From contig CAKPAB010000041.1 of the NCBI GenBank assembly GCA_934132805.1, forward strand, positions 1 to 11,382: DNA of 11,382 bases, in the 5' to 3' direction. The notes under the pieces are model-generated. The model did not search any database. It was not told where the DNA came from and saw only the letters and a program-made list of their open reading frames with translations. Shown piece by piece: positions 1-6,987 of this stretch; positions within the stretch are counted from its first letter, which is position 1; every line of letters begins with the position of its first letter. The DNA is from an uncultured Clostridia bacterium (GTDB lineage Bacteria > Bacillota > Clostridia > TANB77 > CAG-508). The position numbers and the translations under genes are program-made.

Positions 1-158
1 AATGAATATGCTCCCCTGTGTGGGTTTGCATTGTATTTTTGGTAGAATTCTTCTACTGCTTTTATTACTTGTATTGGCTTTTGAGTTGTTGCTCCACTGT
101 CTAGATATGTGATGTTTTCATTTTCTAGTAGTGGGAAGTCTTTTTTTATATTATTCAT
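1..158 (-). CDS. sufS: SufS-type cysteine desulfurase, N-terminal part (runs off the window)
   Basis: This is a PLP-dependent cysteine desulfurase that supplies persulfide sulfur to the SufBCD scaffold. Only the first 52 codons are present. The protein starts MNNIKKDFPLLENENITYLD and continues with DSGATTQKP and then NANPHRGAYS, the typical N-terminal pattern of SufS/CsdA group II desulfurases. The PLP lysine and catalytic cysteine lie outside the window. The ATG at 158 is preceded by an AGAGG ribosome binding site about 10 nt upstream, inside the last codons of sufD. Only one base separates it from the sufD stop, so the two genes are probably translationally coupled. Identity as a desulfurase is secure; SufS rather than another paralogue is inferred from the operon. 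Confidence 0.93.
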   Translation of the reverse strand, partial: MNNIKKDFPLLENENITYLDSGATTQKPIQVIKAVEEFYQKYNANPHRGAYS

Positions 159-159
159 T

Positions 160-1254
160 TTAATCTAACCTCTTATCAATTTCTTGTAAAATTTCTTCTC
201 TTAATTCTTCATTTTTAATCTTCTCTAAAATTTGATTAAATCTAGCTCTAACTATCAATTTCATAGCCTCTTTAAGTTCAAATCCTCTACTCATAATATA
301 GAATAATTCTTTTTCACCAATTTTTCCAGCTGAACTTGAATGGTTACCTTCAACCTCTTCTTCAGAGCAAAGTAACATTGGTAAAGCTATTGATTTTGCT
401 GTATCTGATAATAACATACAAGCTTCGTTTTCATTTCCTGTAGCCTTTTTACAGCCTTTTTTGAAATCAATTGTTCCTTTAAAATGTTTTTTAGACGTAT
501 CTTTTAAAGCTCCTTGAACTTCTATATCAATATTAGATTTTTTGCCTCTTAATTCACCTATATAGTTTAAGTCAAAAACTTGATTTTCTTTTCCTAAATA
601 AATTGTGTTTAGTTGGTTATCACAGCTATCTCCTTGTAAATTAGAATAATAATTTGTAATGCTATGCTTTCCTCCGAAGTCAATAATTGTATAATTGATT
701 TTTGCATTTTCTTCAAAGTCATTTTCAATTGCTAAAAAATTATTTGATTTTGTATTCATTAAATTAACTACTACTATATTTAATTCTGAATTTTTTTCAG
801 CTTTTGCTTTTATTATTCCATTGTGATAGCTTTCATTTTCTTGATTTGCAGTATATTTTATTGTTACTGTTGATTTTGTATTTTCTTGTGCTGCAATTTC
901 TATGTTATCTATTAATACAGAATTTTCTTCATCAAACTTAAAATCAAGTTCTGCTTCTACTTTGTCTTGTGGTTTTGATTTTTCATTTTGAGTATTATTT
1001 ATATTTAGTCTTATTTTCTTATTTGCTTGTATTTTTACTTGATTTGTAAATTCTTCACTTAAACCATAAACTAAATTTATATGTTTATTGTCTGCATTTT
1101 GTTCTATGTTTATTTTTGATGTGTCACCAATTATTGTTACATTTTCAAATGATGGTATAACTTCTGGAACATCAATATTTTCTAGTTTAATATTGTTTAT
1201 TCTGAAATTTTTAGCTGTTCTAACTGGCGTTTCATTTAACTTTAAATTTTCCAT
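160..1254 (-). CDS. sufD: SufD, Fe-S cluster assembly scaffold subunit
   Basis: SufD is a partner of SufB and SufC in the cytosolic SufBC2D complex that builds Fe-S clusters. The 364-residue protein ends with the family's recognisable C-terminal block: NHSSSAGKIG around 304-313 (equivalent to the SHGATVG motif, with the conserved His at 305), then FYIMSRG and a helical tail. The middle is a beta-helix-type core rich in Asn, Lys and Ile, and the N-terminal third is poorly conserved. It is shorter than well-studied SufD proteins of about 420-440 residues, mostly in the N-terminal region. Its start lies one base after the sufB stop, and its AAGGAG ribosome binding site is inside the last sufB codons, so translation is probably coupled. 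The C-terminal motif and operon position support SufD over a second SufB. Confidence 0.93.
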   Translation of the reverse strand: MENLKLNETPVRTAKNFRINNIKLENIDVPEVIPSFENVTIIGDTSKINIEQNADNKHINLVYGLSEEFTNQVKIQANKKIRLNINNTQNEKSKPQDKVEAELDFKFDEENSVLIDNIEIAAQENTKSTVTIKYTANQENESYHNGIIKAKAEKNSELNIVVVNLMNTKSNNFLAIENDFEENAKINYTIIDFGGKHSITNYYSNLQGDSCDNQLNTIYLGKENQVFDLNYIGELRGKKSNIDIEVQGALKDTSKKHFKGTIDFKKGCKKATGNENEACMLLSDTAKSIALPMLLCSEEEVEGNHSSSAGKIGEKELFYIMSRGFELKEAMKLIVRARFNQILEKIKNEELREEILQEIDKRLD

Positions 1255-1255
1255 A

Positions 1256-2653
1256 TTATCCTATAGCTCCTTCTAATTCTAAGTTAATAAGATTATTCAT
1301 TTCAACTGCATATTCTACTGGTAGCTCTTTTGCTATTGGATGTGCAAAACCTCTTACTATCATAGCCTTTGCATCTTCTTCTGATAAACCTCTGCTCATT
1401 AAATAAAATATTGTTTTATCACTTATTTTACCTATTTTGGCTTCGTGTGAGAATTCAACTTCGTCTGTTCTTATGTCATTTGTTGGTATTGTATCTGAAA
1501 TTGATATATCATCTAACATAAGTGATTCACATGATACTGACGATTTTGAATTTTTAGCAATTTCATTTATTCTTACTAAACTTCTATATGTGCATTTTCC
1601 ACCGTTTTTTGATATTGATTTTGCATTTACTACACTTGATGTGTTTGGTGCATTGTGAATTACTTTAAAACCATTATCTAAGTTTTGTCCACCACCTGCA
1701 AATGATATCCCTGTAAACTCTGTCTTTGCACCTTCTCCATTTAATATGCTCATTGGATATAACATTGATATTTTTGACCCAAATGAGCCAGATACCCAAT
1801 CCATTTTTGCATTTTTTCCTACTATTGCTTTTTTTGTATTTAAGTTAAGCATATTTTTTGACCAATTTTCTATTGTTGAATATCTTAAATAAGCATTATC
1901 TGCTACATATAATTCAACACATCCAGCATGTAGGTTTACTTTATTATATTTTGGTGCTGAACACCCTTCTATAAAGTGTAAACTTGCTCCTTCTTCTACA
2001 ATTATCAATGTGTGTTCAAATTGTCCTGATTCAGGTGAGTTTAATCTGAAATATGACTGTAATGGGACATCTACCTTTACTCCTTTTGGTACATATACAA
2101 ATGAGCCACCTGACCATACTGCTCCATGTAATGCAACAAATTTATGGTCATTTACTGGTACACATTTCATAAAATGTGATTTTACTAGTTCTGGATATTC
2201 TCTTACTGCAGTTTCCATATCTGTATAAATTACACCTTGTTTTATTAATTCTTCTTTCATACTATGATAAACAACTTCCGAATCGTATTGAGCTCCAACA
2301 CCTGCAAGTGATGTTTTCTCCGCTTCTGGTATTCCTAATTTATCAAATGTATTTTTAATATCTTCAGGAACATCATCCCATGAACTATTTAATTTTGACT
2401 TTGGCCTTACATATGTTGCAATTTCGTCCATGTTTAATTCTGATAAATCTGGTCCCCATGTTGGCATTTCTAAATTGTTATATACTTCTAACGCTTTTAA
2501 TCTAAATTCTCTCATCCAGTCTGGGTCATTTTTTTGTTTTGATATTTCTTCTATTATTTCTGGTGTTAAACCTTTTTTTATTTTAAAGTCGTATTCGTCT
2601 TTGTTTTTTATATCATAGATATTTCTATTTATTTCATCAACTTGAGTTTTCAT
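1256..2653 (-). CDS. sufB: SufB, Fe-S cluster assembly scaffold
   Basis: SufB is the core scaffold of the SufBC2D machine on which nascent Fe-S clusters form. With the ATG at 2653 the protein has 465 residues, a normal SufB length. Diagnostic segments are WGPDLSELN near 66-74, GVGAQYDSE near 118-126, a long beta-helix core, SCESLMLDD with the invariant Cys at 375, and SHEAKIGKIS with the conserved His at 403, followed by FYLMSRGLSE. The frame stays open to a TTG at 2680, but that codon sits inside a palindromic repeat. The ATG at 2653 has an AAAGGAG ribosome binding site 9 nt away, so the shorter start is preferred. It lies downstream of sufC, with most of the gap filled by the repeat. Confidence 0.97.
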   Translation of the reverse strand: MKTQVDEINRNIYDIKNKDEYDFKIKKGLTPEIIEEISKQKNDPDWMREFRLKALEVYNNLEMPTWGPDLSELNMDEIATYVRPKSKLNSSWDDVPEDIKNTFDKLGIPEAEKTSLAGVGAQYDSEVVYHSMKEELIKQGVIYTDMETAVREYPELVKSHFMKCVPVNDHKFVALHGAVWSGGSFVYVPKGVKVDVPLQSYFRLNSPESGQFEHTLIIVEEGASLHFIEGCSAPKYNKVNLHAGCVELYVADNAYLRYSTIENWSKNMLNLNTKKAIVGKNAKMDWVSGSFGSKISMLYPMSILNGEGAKTEFTGISFAGGGQNLDNGFKVIHNAPNTSSVVNAKSISKNGGKCTYRSLVRINEIAKNSKSSVSCESLMLDDISISDTIPTNDIRTDEVEFSHEAKIGKISDKTIFYLMSRGLSEEDAKAMIVRGFAHPIAKELPVEYAVEMNNLINLELEGAIG

Positions 2654-2662
2654 TTTTAGTTG

Positions 2663-2669
2663 CTCCTTT
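2663..2669 (-). promoter_or_regulatory. Ribosome binding site fixing the sufB start
   Basis: The minus strand reads AAAGGAG here, 9 nt before the ATG at 2653. It lies just outside the palindromic repeat that begins at 2675. It supports the ATG over the upstream in-frame TTG at 2680, which has no such site and starts within the repeat. Confidence 0.85.
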
Positions 2670-2674
2670 AAATC

Positions 2675-2744
2675 TGTCAATAGGGACGCCCTTTATTGAC
2701 AACTTTTTATTATTTTCTGTCAAAAAGGCCCGTCCCTATTGACA
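2675..2744. repeat. 70-bp palindromic element, copy 1 (27-16-27), between sufC and sufB
   Basis: The element has two 27-bp half units in opposite orientation (2675-2701 and 2718-2744) around a 16-bp A+T-rich spacer. The outer ends are a perfect 14-bp inverted repeat: TGTCAATAGGGACG on the left, and its complement CGTCCCTATTGACA on the right. Each half is itself a small hairpin bounded by TGTCA and TGACA. The right end contains the TAG stop of sufC (2736-2738) and the last two sense codons. The layout matches copy 2 at 3497-3566. It looks like a miniature mobile or REP-type element; in the suf mRNA it would form a large hairpin between sufC and sufB. Confidence 0.9.
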
Positions 2745-3479
2745 TTTATATTGTGCATATCCATTTTCTTCAATCTCTGATGCCAATTCTTGTCCACCTG
2801 TTTTAACAATTTTTCCATTAACTAACACATGGACATAATCAACTTTTAAGCTATGCAAAATTTTAGTATTATGAGTAATAATCAAAACAGCATTATTCTC
2901 ATTTTTAAACATCTCTATACCTTTTGAAACAGTTTTTATTGCATCAACATCAAGACCTGAATCTGTTTCGTCAAGAATAGCAAGTTTTGGATTTAATACA
3001 AGCATTTGTAAAATCTCATTTTTCTTTTTCTCTCCACCTGAAAATCCAACATTTAAGCTTCTTTCCATATTTTTAGGATTCATATTTAATTCTTCCATAT
3101 ATTTTTTCAATTCATCTTTAAATTGAAAAATTTTGACAGGTTGTCCAGTTATTTTGTTTTTTGCATATTTCAAGAAATTTGTAACTGAAACTCCAGGAAT
3201 TTCTTCTGGTAATTGGAATGACATAAATATTCCTTTTCTTGCAATTTCGTCAGTTCTTGATTCTGTAATATCTTCTCCATCAAATGTTATTGTTCCATTC
3301 GTTTTTGTATATTCTGGATTATTTAATATTGCATTTGCTGTTGTTGTTTTTCCTGACCCATTTGGCCCCATTATTACATGTATTTCTCCTTTTTTTATAT
3401 CTAAATCTATTCCTTTTAATATTTCTTTTTCTCCTGCATTTACATGTAAATCTTTTATTTCTAATAAATTACTCATCAT
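2736..3479 (-). CDS. sufC: SufC, ABC-type ATPase of the Suf machinery
   Basis: SufC is the cytosolic ATPase that drives conformational changes in SufBC2D. With the ATG at 3479 it has 247 residues, the usual size. Visible motifs are Walker A GPNGSGKT (38-45), the Q-loop region SFQLPEEIPG (87-96), the SufC-type signature FSGGEKKK (146-153), Walker B LAILDETDSGLD (167-177) and the H-loop ITHN with His at 203. An upstream in-frame ATG at 3524 is at the edge of a palindromic repeat and would add 15 residues unlike SufC. The start at 3479 has an AGAAAGG ribosome binding site 7 nt upstream; the next codon at 3476 is also ATG and is a possible alternative. The last two residues (Cys-Gln) and the TAG stop come from the downstream repeat. 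Confidence 0.97.
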   Translation of the reverse strand: MMSNLLEIKDLHVNAGEKEILKGIDLDIKKGEIHVIMGPNGSGKTTTANAILNNPEYTKTNGTITFDGEDITESRTDEIARKGIFMSFQLPEEIPGVSVTNFLKYAKNKITGQPVKIFQFKDELKKYMEELNMNPKNMERSLNVGFSGGEKKKNEILQMLVLNPKLAILDETDSGLDVDAIKTVSKGIEMFKNENNAVLIITHNTKILHSLKVDYVHVLVNGKIVKTGGQELASEIEENGYAQYKCQ

Positions 3480-3486
3480 TTTAAAT

Positions 3487-3493
3487 CCTTTCT
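3487..3493 (-). promoter_or_regulatory. Ribosome binding site fixing the sufC start
   Basis: The minus strand reads AGAAAGG, 7 nt before the ATG at 3479. It lies in the short gap between the repeat (ending at 3497) and the gene, so repeat insertion left the translation signal intact. Confidence 0.75.
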
Positions 3494-3496
3494 TTC

Positions 3497-3566
3497 TGTC
3501 AATAGGGACGCCCCTTTTTGACATTTTTTACTTATTATCTGTCAAAAGGGCTCGTCCCTATTGACA
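3497..3566. repeat. 70-bp palindromic element, copy 2 (27-16-27), between the regulator gene and sufC
   Basis: This copy has the same layout as copy 1: half units at 3497-3523 and 3540-3566 with a 16-bp A+T-rich spacer. Its outer ends are the same 14-bp inverted repeat (TGTCAATAGGGACG and complement). The inner parts differ slightly from copy 1, so the copies are diverged rather than identical. The right half and spacer encode the last nine residues (Ser147-Arg155) and the TAA stop of the upstream regulator. With copy 1 it brackets sufC. Confidence 0.9.
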
Positions 3567-4002
3567 TTGTTCTTCTTGCACAACTTCTGCATTTTTCTTT
3601 GTTAATATCATAATTGCAGTCTAAGTTTGTTAAACCTAATTCCTTATGCACATATTTTGCCAATTTGTTTATTGTTTTATCCGTTATTGCTAATTTTATT
3701 TTTTCCGCTTCTTTTTCTGCTTCTTCTTCCTCTAAATTTAGGACGTCTTTTAAAAATACATAAACTATGTCGTATGCTTCAAGAATTTTTTTTGCTAAGT
3801 TTTCTCCTTCTGCTGTTAGTTCTATAGTTCCATATGATTCATAGTTTAGCAATCCATTATCTTTTAAGTTATAAATTGCTTTGTTTACACTTGGTTTTGT
3901 GCAGTTCATTTTTTTTGCGATGTCTGTTACTCTTATGTTTCCATTTTGCTGTTTTAATATGTACATTGTTTTTAAGTATTCTTCTGATGCCTTTGATATC
4001 AT
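3535..4002 (-). CDS. DtxR-fold transcriptional regulator with C-terminal Cys cluster, probable suf operon controller
   Basis: The 155-residue protein matches the DtxR/MntR family. Its N-terminus resembles MISKASEEYLKTMYIL, a winged helix-turn-helix follows at about 21-65 (VTDIAKKMNCTKPSVNKAI), and the dimerisation-like helical segment spans about 66-122. By-eye alignment to Corynebacterium DtxR puts Y77, Y81, E96, E100, K103 and L104 at the ligand positions H79, E83, H98, C102, E105 and H106, so all six are replaced. Instead there is C129-X8-C138-X2-C141, suggesting an Fe-S or thiol sensor (inference). C34 lies in the helix-turn-helix. No SH3-like domain is present. Residues 147-155 come from a palindromic repeat, so the original C-terminus may be lost. 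It is first in the suf transcript, behind a palindromic operator, which suggests autoregulation. Its ribosome binding site is GAGAGGA. Confidence 0.85.
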   Translation of the reverse strand: MISKASEEYLKTMYILKQQNGNIRVTDIAKKMNCTKPSVNKAIYNLKDNGLLNYESYGTIELTAEGENLAKKILEAYDIVYVFLKDVLNLEEEEAEKEAEKIKLAITDKTINKLAKYVHKELGLTNLDCNYDINKEKCRSCARRTMSIGTSPFDR

Positions 4003-4113
4003 TTTTTATCCTCTCTTTTTTCTGGATTAAGGTAGCCTCCACTCTAAGTCCATCTTTTTATGATTTTCTGGAATTTGTGTGATGTTCCCTTAGTTTTGTT
4101 TTTGTTAACTTTG
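4003..4113 (-). other. 5' leader of the regulator-suf transcript
   Basis: About 110 nt lie between the predicted transcription start near 4113 and the regulator ATG at 4002. The leader ends in a good ribosome binding site (GAGAGGA). It includes a short direct repeat (TCCAGAAAA twice) and only 4-5 bp complementary segments. I see no recognised riboswitch or leader structure. Confidence 0.4.
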
Positions 4114-4120
4114 GTTAACA
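4103..4120. promoter_or_regulatory. Perfect 18-bp palindromic operator over the suf transcription start
   Basis: The sequence is a perfect 7-4-7 inverted repeat: TGTTAAC, a 4-bp spacer, GTTAACA. It begins at the last base of the -10 box of the promoter at 4120-4148 and covers the expected start site near 4113. A repressor bound here would block RNA polymerase. The obvious ligand is the winged-helix regulator encoded just downstream, giving autorepression and joint control of sufCBDS (inference). Confidence 0.75.
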
Positions 4121-4148
4121 TTATACTCTCTTATACATTGTTTGTCAA
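4120..4148 (-). promoter_or_regulatory. Consensus sigma-A promoter of the regulator-suf operon
   Basis: On the minus strand there is a perfect -35 TTGACA (4148-4143), a 17-bp spacer and a perfect -10 TATAAT (4125-4120). The predicted start is near 4113. Such a strong promoter is consistent with tight repression through the overlapping palindrome. A terminator directly upstream isolates it from the ABC transporter unit. Confidence 0.9.
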
Positions 4149-4159
4149 GGCTAACACTT

Positions 4160-4203
4160 AAAAAAATGACACTTTTCGCTATTTTAGCCTGTGTCATTTT
4201 TTT
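4160..4203. terminator. Symmetrical intrinsic terminator between the ABC transporter unit and the suf promoter
   Basis: A perfect 13-bp stem pairs 4160-4172 (AAAAAAATGACAC) with 4191-4203 (GTGTCATTTTTTT) around an 18-nt loop. Either RNA strand would have a GTGTCA core followed by seven U, so it can act in both directions. The relevant direction is minus: it would stop transcripts coming from the transporter gene just before the suf promoter. Confidence 0.85.
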
Positions 4204-4368
4204 ATTTCTATAAATTCTATTCATTGTATTTAAAACTAGAAACCACAAATTTTGCTTAACAAATATATATTTTTCATAACTTCTCCTTAATGTTAATTTT
4301 GTTTCATATTTTCGAAATTATTATATATTTATATTATATTATCAAATTCTAAATAATTTTTTAATATT
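4204..4368. other. A+T-rich gap after the ABC transporter gene
   Basis: Apart from the small ORF at 4236-4277, this stretch is very A+T-rich and shows no gene. A minus-strand TTGATA near the transporter end with downstream AT boxes could be a weak promoter, but box spacing is poor and sequences like this are expected by chance at this base composition. Confidence 0.4.
4236..4277 (-). CDS. Possible 13-residue small ORF with a strong ribosome binding site
   Basis: The ORF reads MKNIYLLSKICGF and is preceded by TAAGGAG with 5 nt to the ATG, as good a translation signal as those of the real genes here. It lies 91 nt after the transporter stop and before the terminator at 4160-4203, so it could be on the same mRNA. 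The sequence is lysine-containing and hydrophobic with one Cys. I recognise no family. It may be a tiny peptide gene, a remnant, or chance in A+T-rich DNA. Confidence 0.25.
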   Translation of the reverse strand: MKNIYLLSKICGF

Positions 4369-6972
4369 TTATTCTGTTCTAAGTGCTATTACTGGGTCTT
4401 TTTTACTTGCAATTTTAGCTGGAATTAATCCTGCAATAATTGTTAAGAACATGCTAATAAGAACTAATACAATACCAGCCTTAAATGGTACAGCAGTTAC
4501 CACTTTAACACCTGTTACAGCATAAATCATACTATTTATTGGAAGTGTTAATAATACAGTAATACCTATTCCTATAAGTCCTGATATTAAACCAATAATT
4601 AAAGTCTCTGCATTAAATACTCTTGAAATATCTTTTTTAGATGCTCCAATTGCTCTTAATATTCCAATTTCTTTTGTTCTCTCTAATACAGAAATATATG
4701 TTATAATACCTATCATTATTGAAGATACTATTAATGATATTGCTACAAACGCAATTAATACATAACTTATTGTATTAATAATTTGACTTACAGATTTCAT
4801 CATTGTTCCAACTATATCTGTGTAACTTATTGTATTTTCTTCTTTTCCATCAGCTCTTTGCTTTTGGTTATACTCTTCTATTGCATTTGATATTTTATCT
4901 TTTGATTCAAAGTCTTTTGGATAAATGCTGATTGATGTTGGTGTATCAATATCAACTGCACCTAATTTTTGTAGATTTTTTTCATAGCTTGCATCTTTAT
5001 TTGCTGAATATGTTTCCATCATTTTGGCAATTTCTTCACTACTTAATTTGCTCATTGCCATTCTTTGTTCTGTTGTCAAATTCTCCGTTGAAGATGTATC
5101 TTCATCTGTTGGAAATTTTAAACCAGAAAATACATTTACATCTTTGTTTTCTTTTTGTTCTTTCACTATTTGTGCATCATTTGATTTTTCTACTACATAT
5201 TCTTTTAATTGTTTTGTATATCCTATGCCACTTGTAACAGAAGTACTTACAGCACTTTGTTCATTCTGTTTTATAATTCCTACTATTTTTACAGTTTCTG
5301 CATTATTAATTTTCTCTTTTAAATAATTATCGTCATCTTCTTTGTTTATCCATAGTCCATTTTGTTTTTGATAATAATCTGAATTTAATAATAGCTTAAA
5401 TTGTAAGTTTAAAAGTTCGTCATATGAATATGATGTTGATTCTTGATTTTCGTCAAGTTTTTCGCCATTTTCTACTGCCTTCCATTTGTCTTTTAGCTCA
5501 CTTTGGTCTTTTAATCCTAATGAATATAATGTGTAATCATCTATTCTTCCGTCTTCTTTTAACACTAAAACTACTTCATTATATTGTTTTGGCCAGTTTC
5601 CCTTTACTAAATCATATTGTGATTCTAATAATTGTTGATTATCTATCATTTCAAAGCATACATCAGTATTTGTCATCATTGAGCTTCCAAATACAGATGA
5701 CATTGCTGAATTGTTTTGGGCTTCTATCATATCTCCCATTCCAAATGCATTCATTACTGTACTTGGGTTTACTCTTACAATTCCATCGTCTGTATTTGCT
5801 CTATATAAATTGATATTTAAGTCATATCCATATTTTATGCTATTACTATTTTTTGTAATTTCATTGTCGCCATCGTCCAAATATTTTTTTAATTCTTTCA
5901 AGTTATTGCTTTGCTTTTTATTAGAAAGTGTTGTTATCATATCATTCATTATATCTGCTGAATATGCTTTTCCTTCTTCTTCGTTTTCCGTGTTATCTGT
6001 GTTTTCTCCGGACATAGACTGCATTAAGCTTGACATATCTACTGTTGATTCTTCTATTGTGATTGGATATGAAGAAAGTGTATCTTCTTCTACTTTATTT
6101 ATATAGTTTTGTACTCCTGTTGAAATTGCTAAAATTAGTGCAATTCCTATTATTCCAATACTTCCTGCAAATGATGTTAATATTGTTCTTCCTTTTTTAG
6201 TCATTAAATTGTTTAAACTTAATCTTAATGCTGTAAGGAATTTCATTGATGTTCTTCTCTTTTTAGTGTCTTCCTTTTTTTCTTCTTTTTGATGTTCAAT
6301 TGGGTTTGAATCATCTGTTATTTTTCCATCAAGTATTTTTATAATTCTACTTGAATATTTTTCTGCTAGTTCTGGGTTGTGTGTAACCATGATTATTAAT
6401 TTGTTTTTTGATATTTTCTTTAATATTTCCATTACTTGCACACTTGTTTTTGTGTCTAATGCTCCTGTTGGCTCATCTGCCAAAATTATATCTGGGTTAT
6501 TTACTAATGCTCTTGCTATTGCAACTCTTTGCATTTGTCCTCCTGATAATTGGTTTGGCTTTTTGTGTATTTGTTCTTTTAGTCCAACTTCTTCTAGTGC
6601 TTTTATTGCTCTTTGTTTTCTTTCTTTTCTAGATACTCCTGATATTGTTAATGCAAGCTCTACATTTGATAATACTGTTTGATGTCCTATTAAGTTGTAA
6701 CTTTGGAATACAAATCCTACTGAGTAGTTTCTGTATGCATCCCAGTCTCTGTCTTTAAAGTCTTTTGTTGATTTTCCATTTATTATTAGGTCTCCTGATG
6801 TATATCTATCTAGCCCTCCTATTATGTTTAAAAGTGTTGTTTTTCCACATCCACTTTGCCCTAGTATTGAGACAAATTCTGATTCTCTAAATTCTATGTT
6901 TATGCCTTTTAGTGCTTCTACTTTTTCGTCTCCACTTACATATGTCTTTTTTATGTTTTTTAGTTTTAACAT
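4369..6972 (-). CDS. MacB-type ABC transporter, fused ATPase and permease
   Basis: The 867-residue protein joins an ATPase and a permease of the MacB/LolCDE superfamily, which act on substrates at the outer face of the membrane rather than importing them. The ATPase (about 1-220) has Walker A GQSGCGKT (38-45), Q90, signature LSGGQ (142-146), Walker B IILADEP with Glu167, and H198. A charged linker (about 221-245) leads to TM1 (about 264-284). A large extracytoplasmic domain (about 290-730) follows, rich in Ser, Asn and Gln, and then three TM segments near 735-760, 789-812 and 832-852. The motif ERTKEIGILRAIGASKKDI after TM2 is typical of FtsX-like permeases. The ribosome binding site is AAGGAG, 6-7 nt from the ATG. 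It lies 15 nt after the Ham1-family gene, so the two are co-transcribed. The substrate is unknown; antimicrobial peptide or lipid export are family possibilities. Confidence 0.93.
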   Translation of the reverse strand: MLKLKNIKKTYVSGDEKVEALKGINIEFRESEFVSILGQSGCGKTTLLNIIGGLDRYTSGDLIINGKSTKDFKDRDWDAYRNYSVGFVFQSYNLIGHQTVLSNVELALTISGVSRKERKQRAIKALEEVGLKEQIHKKPNQLSGGQMQRVAIARALVNNPDIILADEPTGALDTKTSVQVMEILKKISKNKLIIMVTHNPELAEKYSSRIIKILDGKITDDSNPIEHQKEEKKEDTKKRRTSMKFLTALRLSLNNLMTKKGRTILTSFAGSIGIIGIALILAISTGVQNYINKVEEDTLSSYPITIEESTVDMSSLMQSMSGENTDNTENEEEGKAYSADIMNDMITTLSNKKQSNNLKELKKYLDDGDNEITKNSNSIKYGYDLNINLYRANTDDGIVRVNPSTVMNAFGMGDMIEAQNNSAMSSVFGSSMMTNTDVCFEMIDNQQLLESQYDLVKGNWPKQYNEVVLVLKEDGRIDDYTLYSLGLKDQSELKDKWKAVENGEKLDENQESTSYSYDELLNLQFKLLLNSDYYQKQNGLWINKEDDDNYLKEKINNAETVKIVGIIKQNEQSAVSTSVTSGIGYTKQLKEYVVEKSNDAQIVKEQKENKDVNVFSGLKFPTDEDTSSTENLTTEQRMAMSKLSSEEIAKMMETYSANKDASYEKNLQKLGAVDIDTPTSISIYPKDFESKDKISNAIEEYNQKQRADGKEENTISYTDIVGTMMKSVSQIINTISYVLIAFVAISLIVSSIMIGIITYISVLERTKEIGILRAIGASKKDISRVFNAETLIIGLISGLIGIGITVLLTLPINSMIYAVTGVKVVTAVPFKAGIVLVLISMFLTIIAGLIPAKIASKKDPVIALRTE

Positions 6973-6987
6973 ACGTTTCTCCTTTCC

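Noticed and set aside
2654..2680. A longer sufB start at the TTG at 2680, adding nine residues
   Set aside because: The extension runs back into the palindromic repeat and across the ribosome binding site. The ATG at 2653 has AAAGGAG at 9 nt and gives a normal SufB N-terminus.
3480..3524. A longer sufC start at the ATG at 3524, adding 15 residues
   Set aside because: That ATG abuts the repeat and lacks a good ribosome binding site. The added residues are unlike SufC, while the ATG at 3479 has AGAAAGG at 7 nt.
2675..3566. A CRISPR-like array from the recurring 27-bp units
   Set aside because: The units occur in inverted pairs with a fixed 16-bp A+T spacer, the two pairs are about 800 bp apart with a gene between, and no cas genes are present.
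4027..4053. An eight-codon upstream ORF (MDLEWRLP) in the suf leader
   Set aside because: It has no ribosome binding site and no regulatory codon run, so it is best explained as chance.
4148..4190. A second 7-bp pairing (4148-4154 with 4184-4190) that would compete with the terminator at 4160-4203
   Set aside because: It crosses the much stronger 13-bp terminator stem and overlaps the -35 box; there is no evidence that a transcript uses it as a switch.
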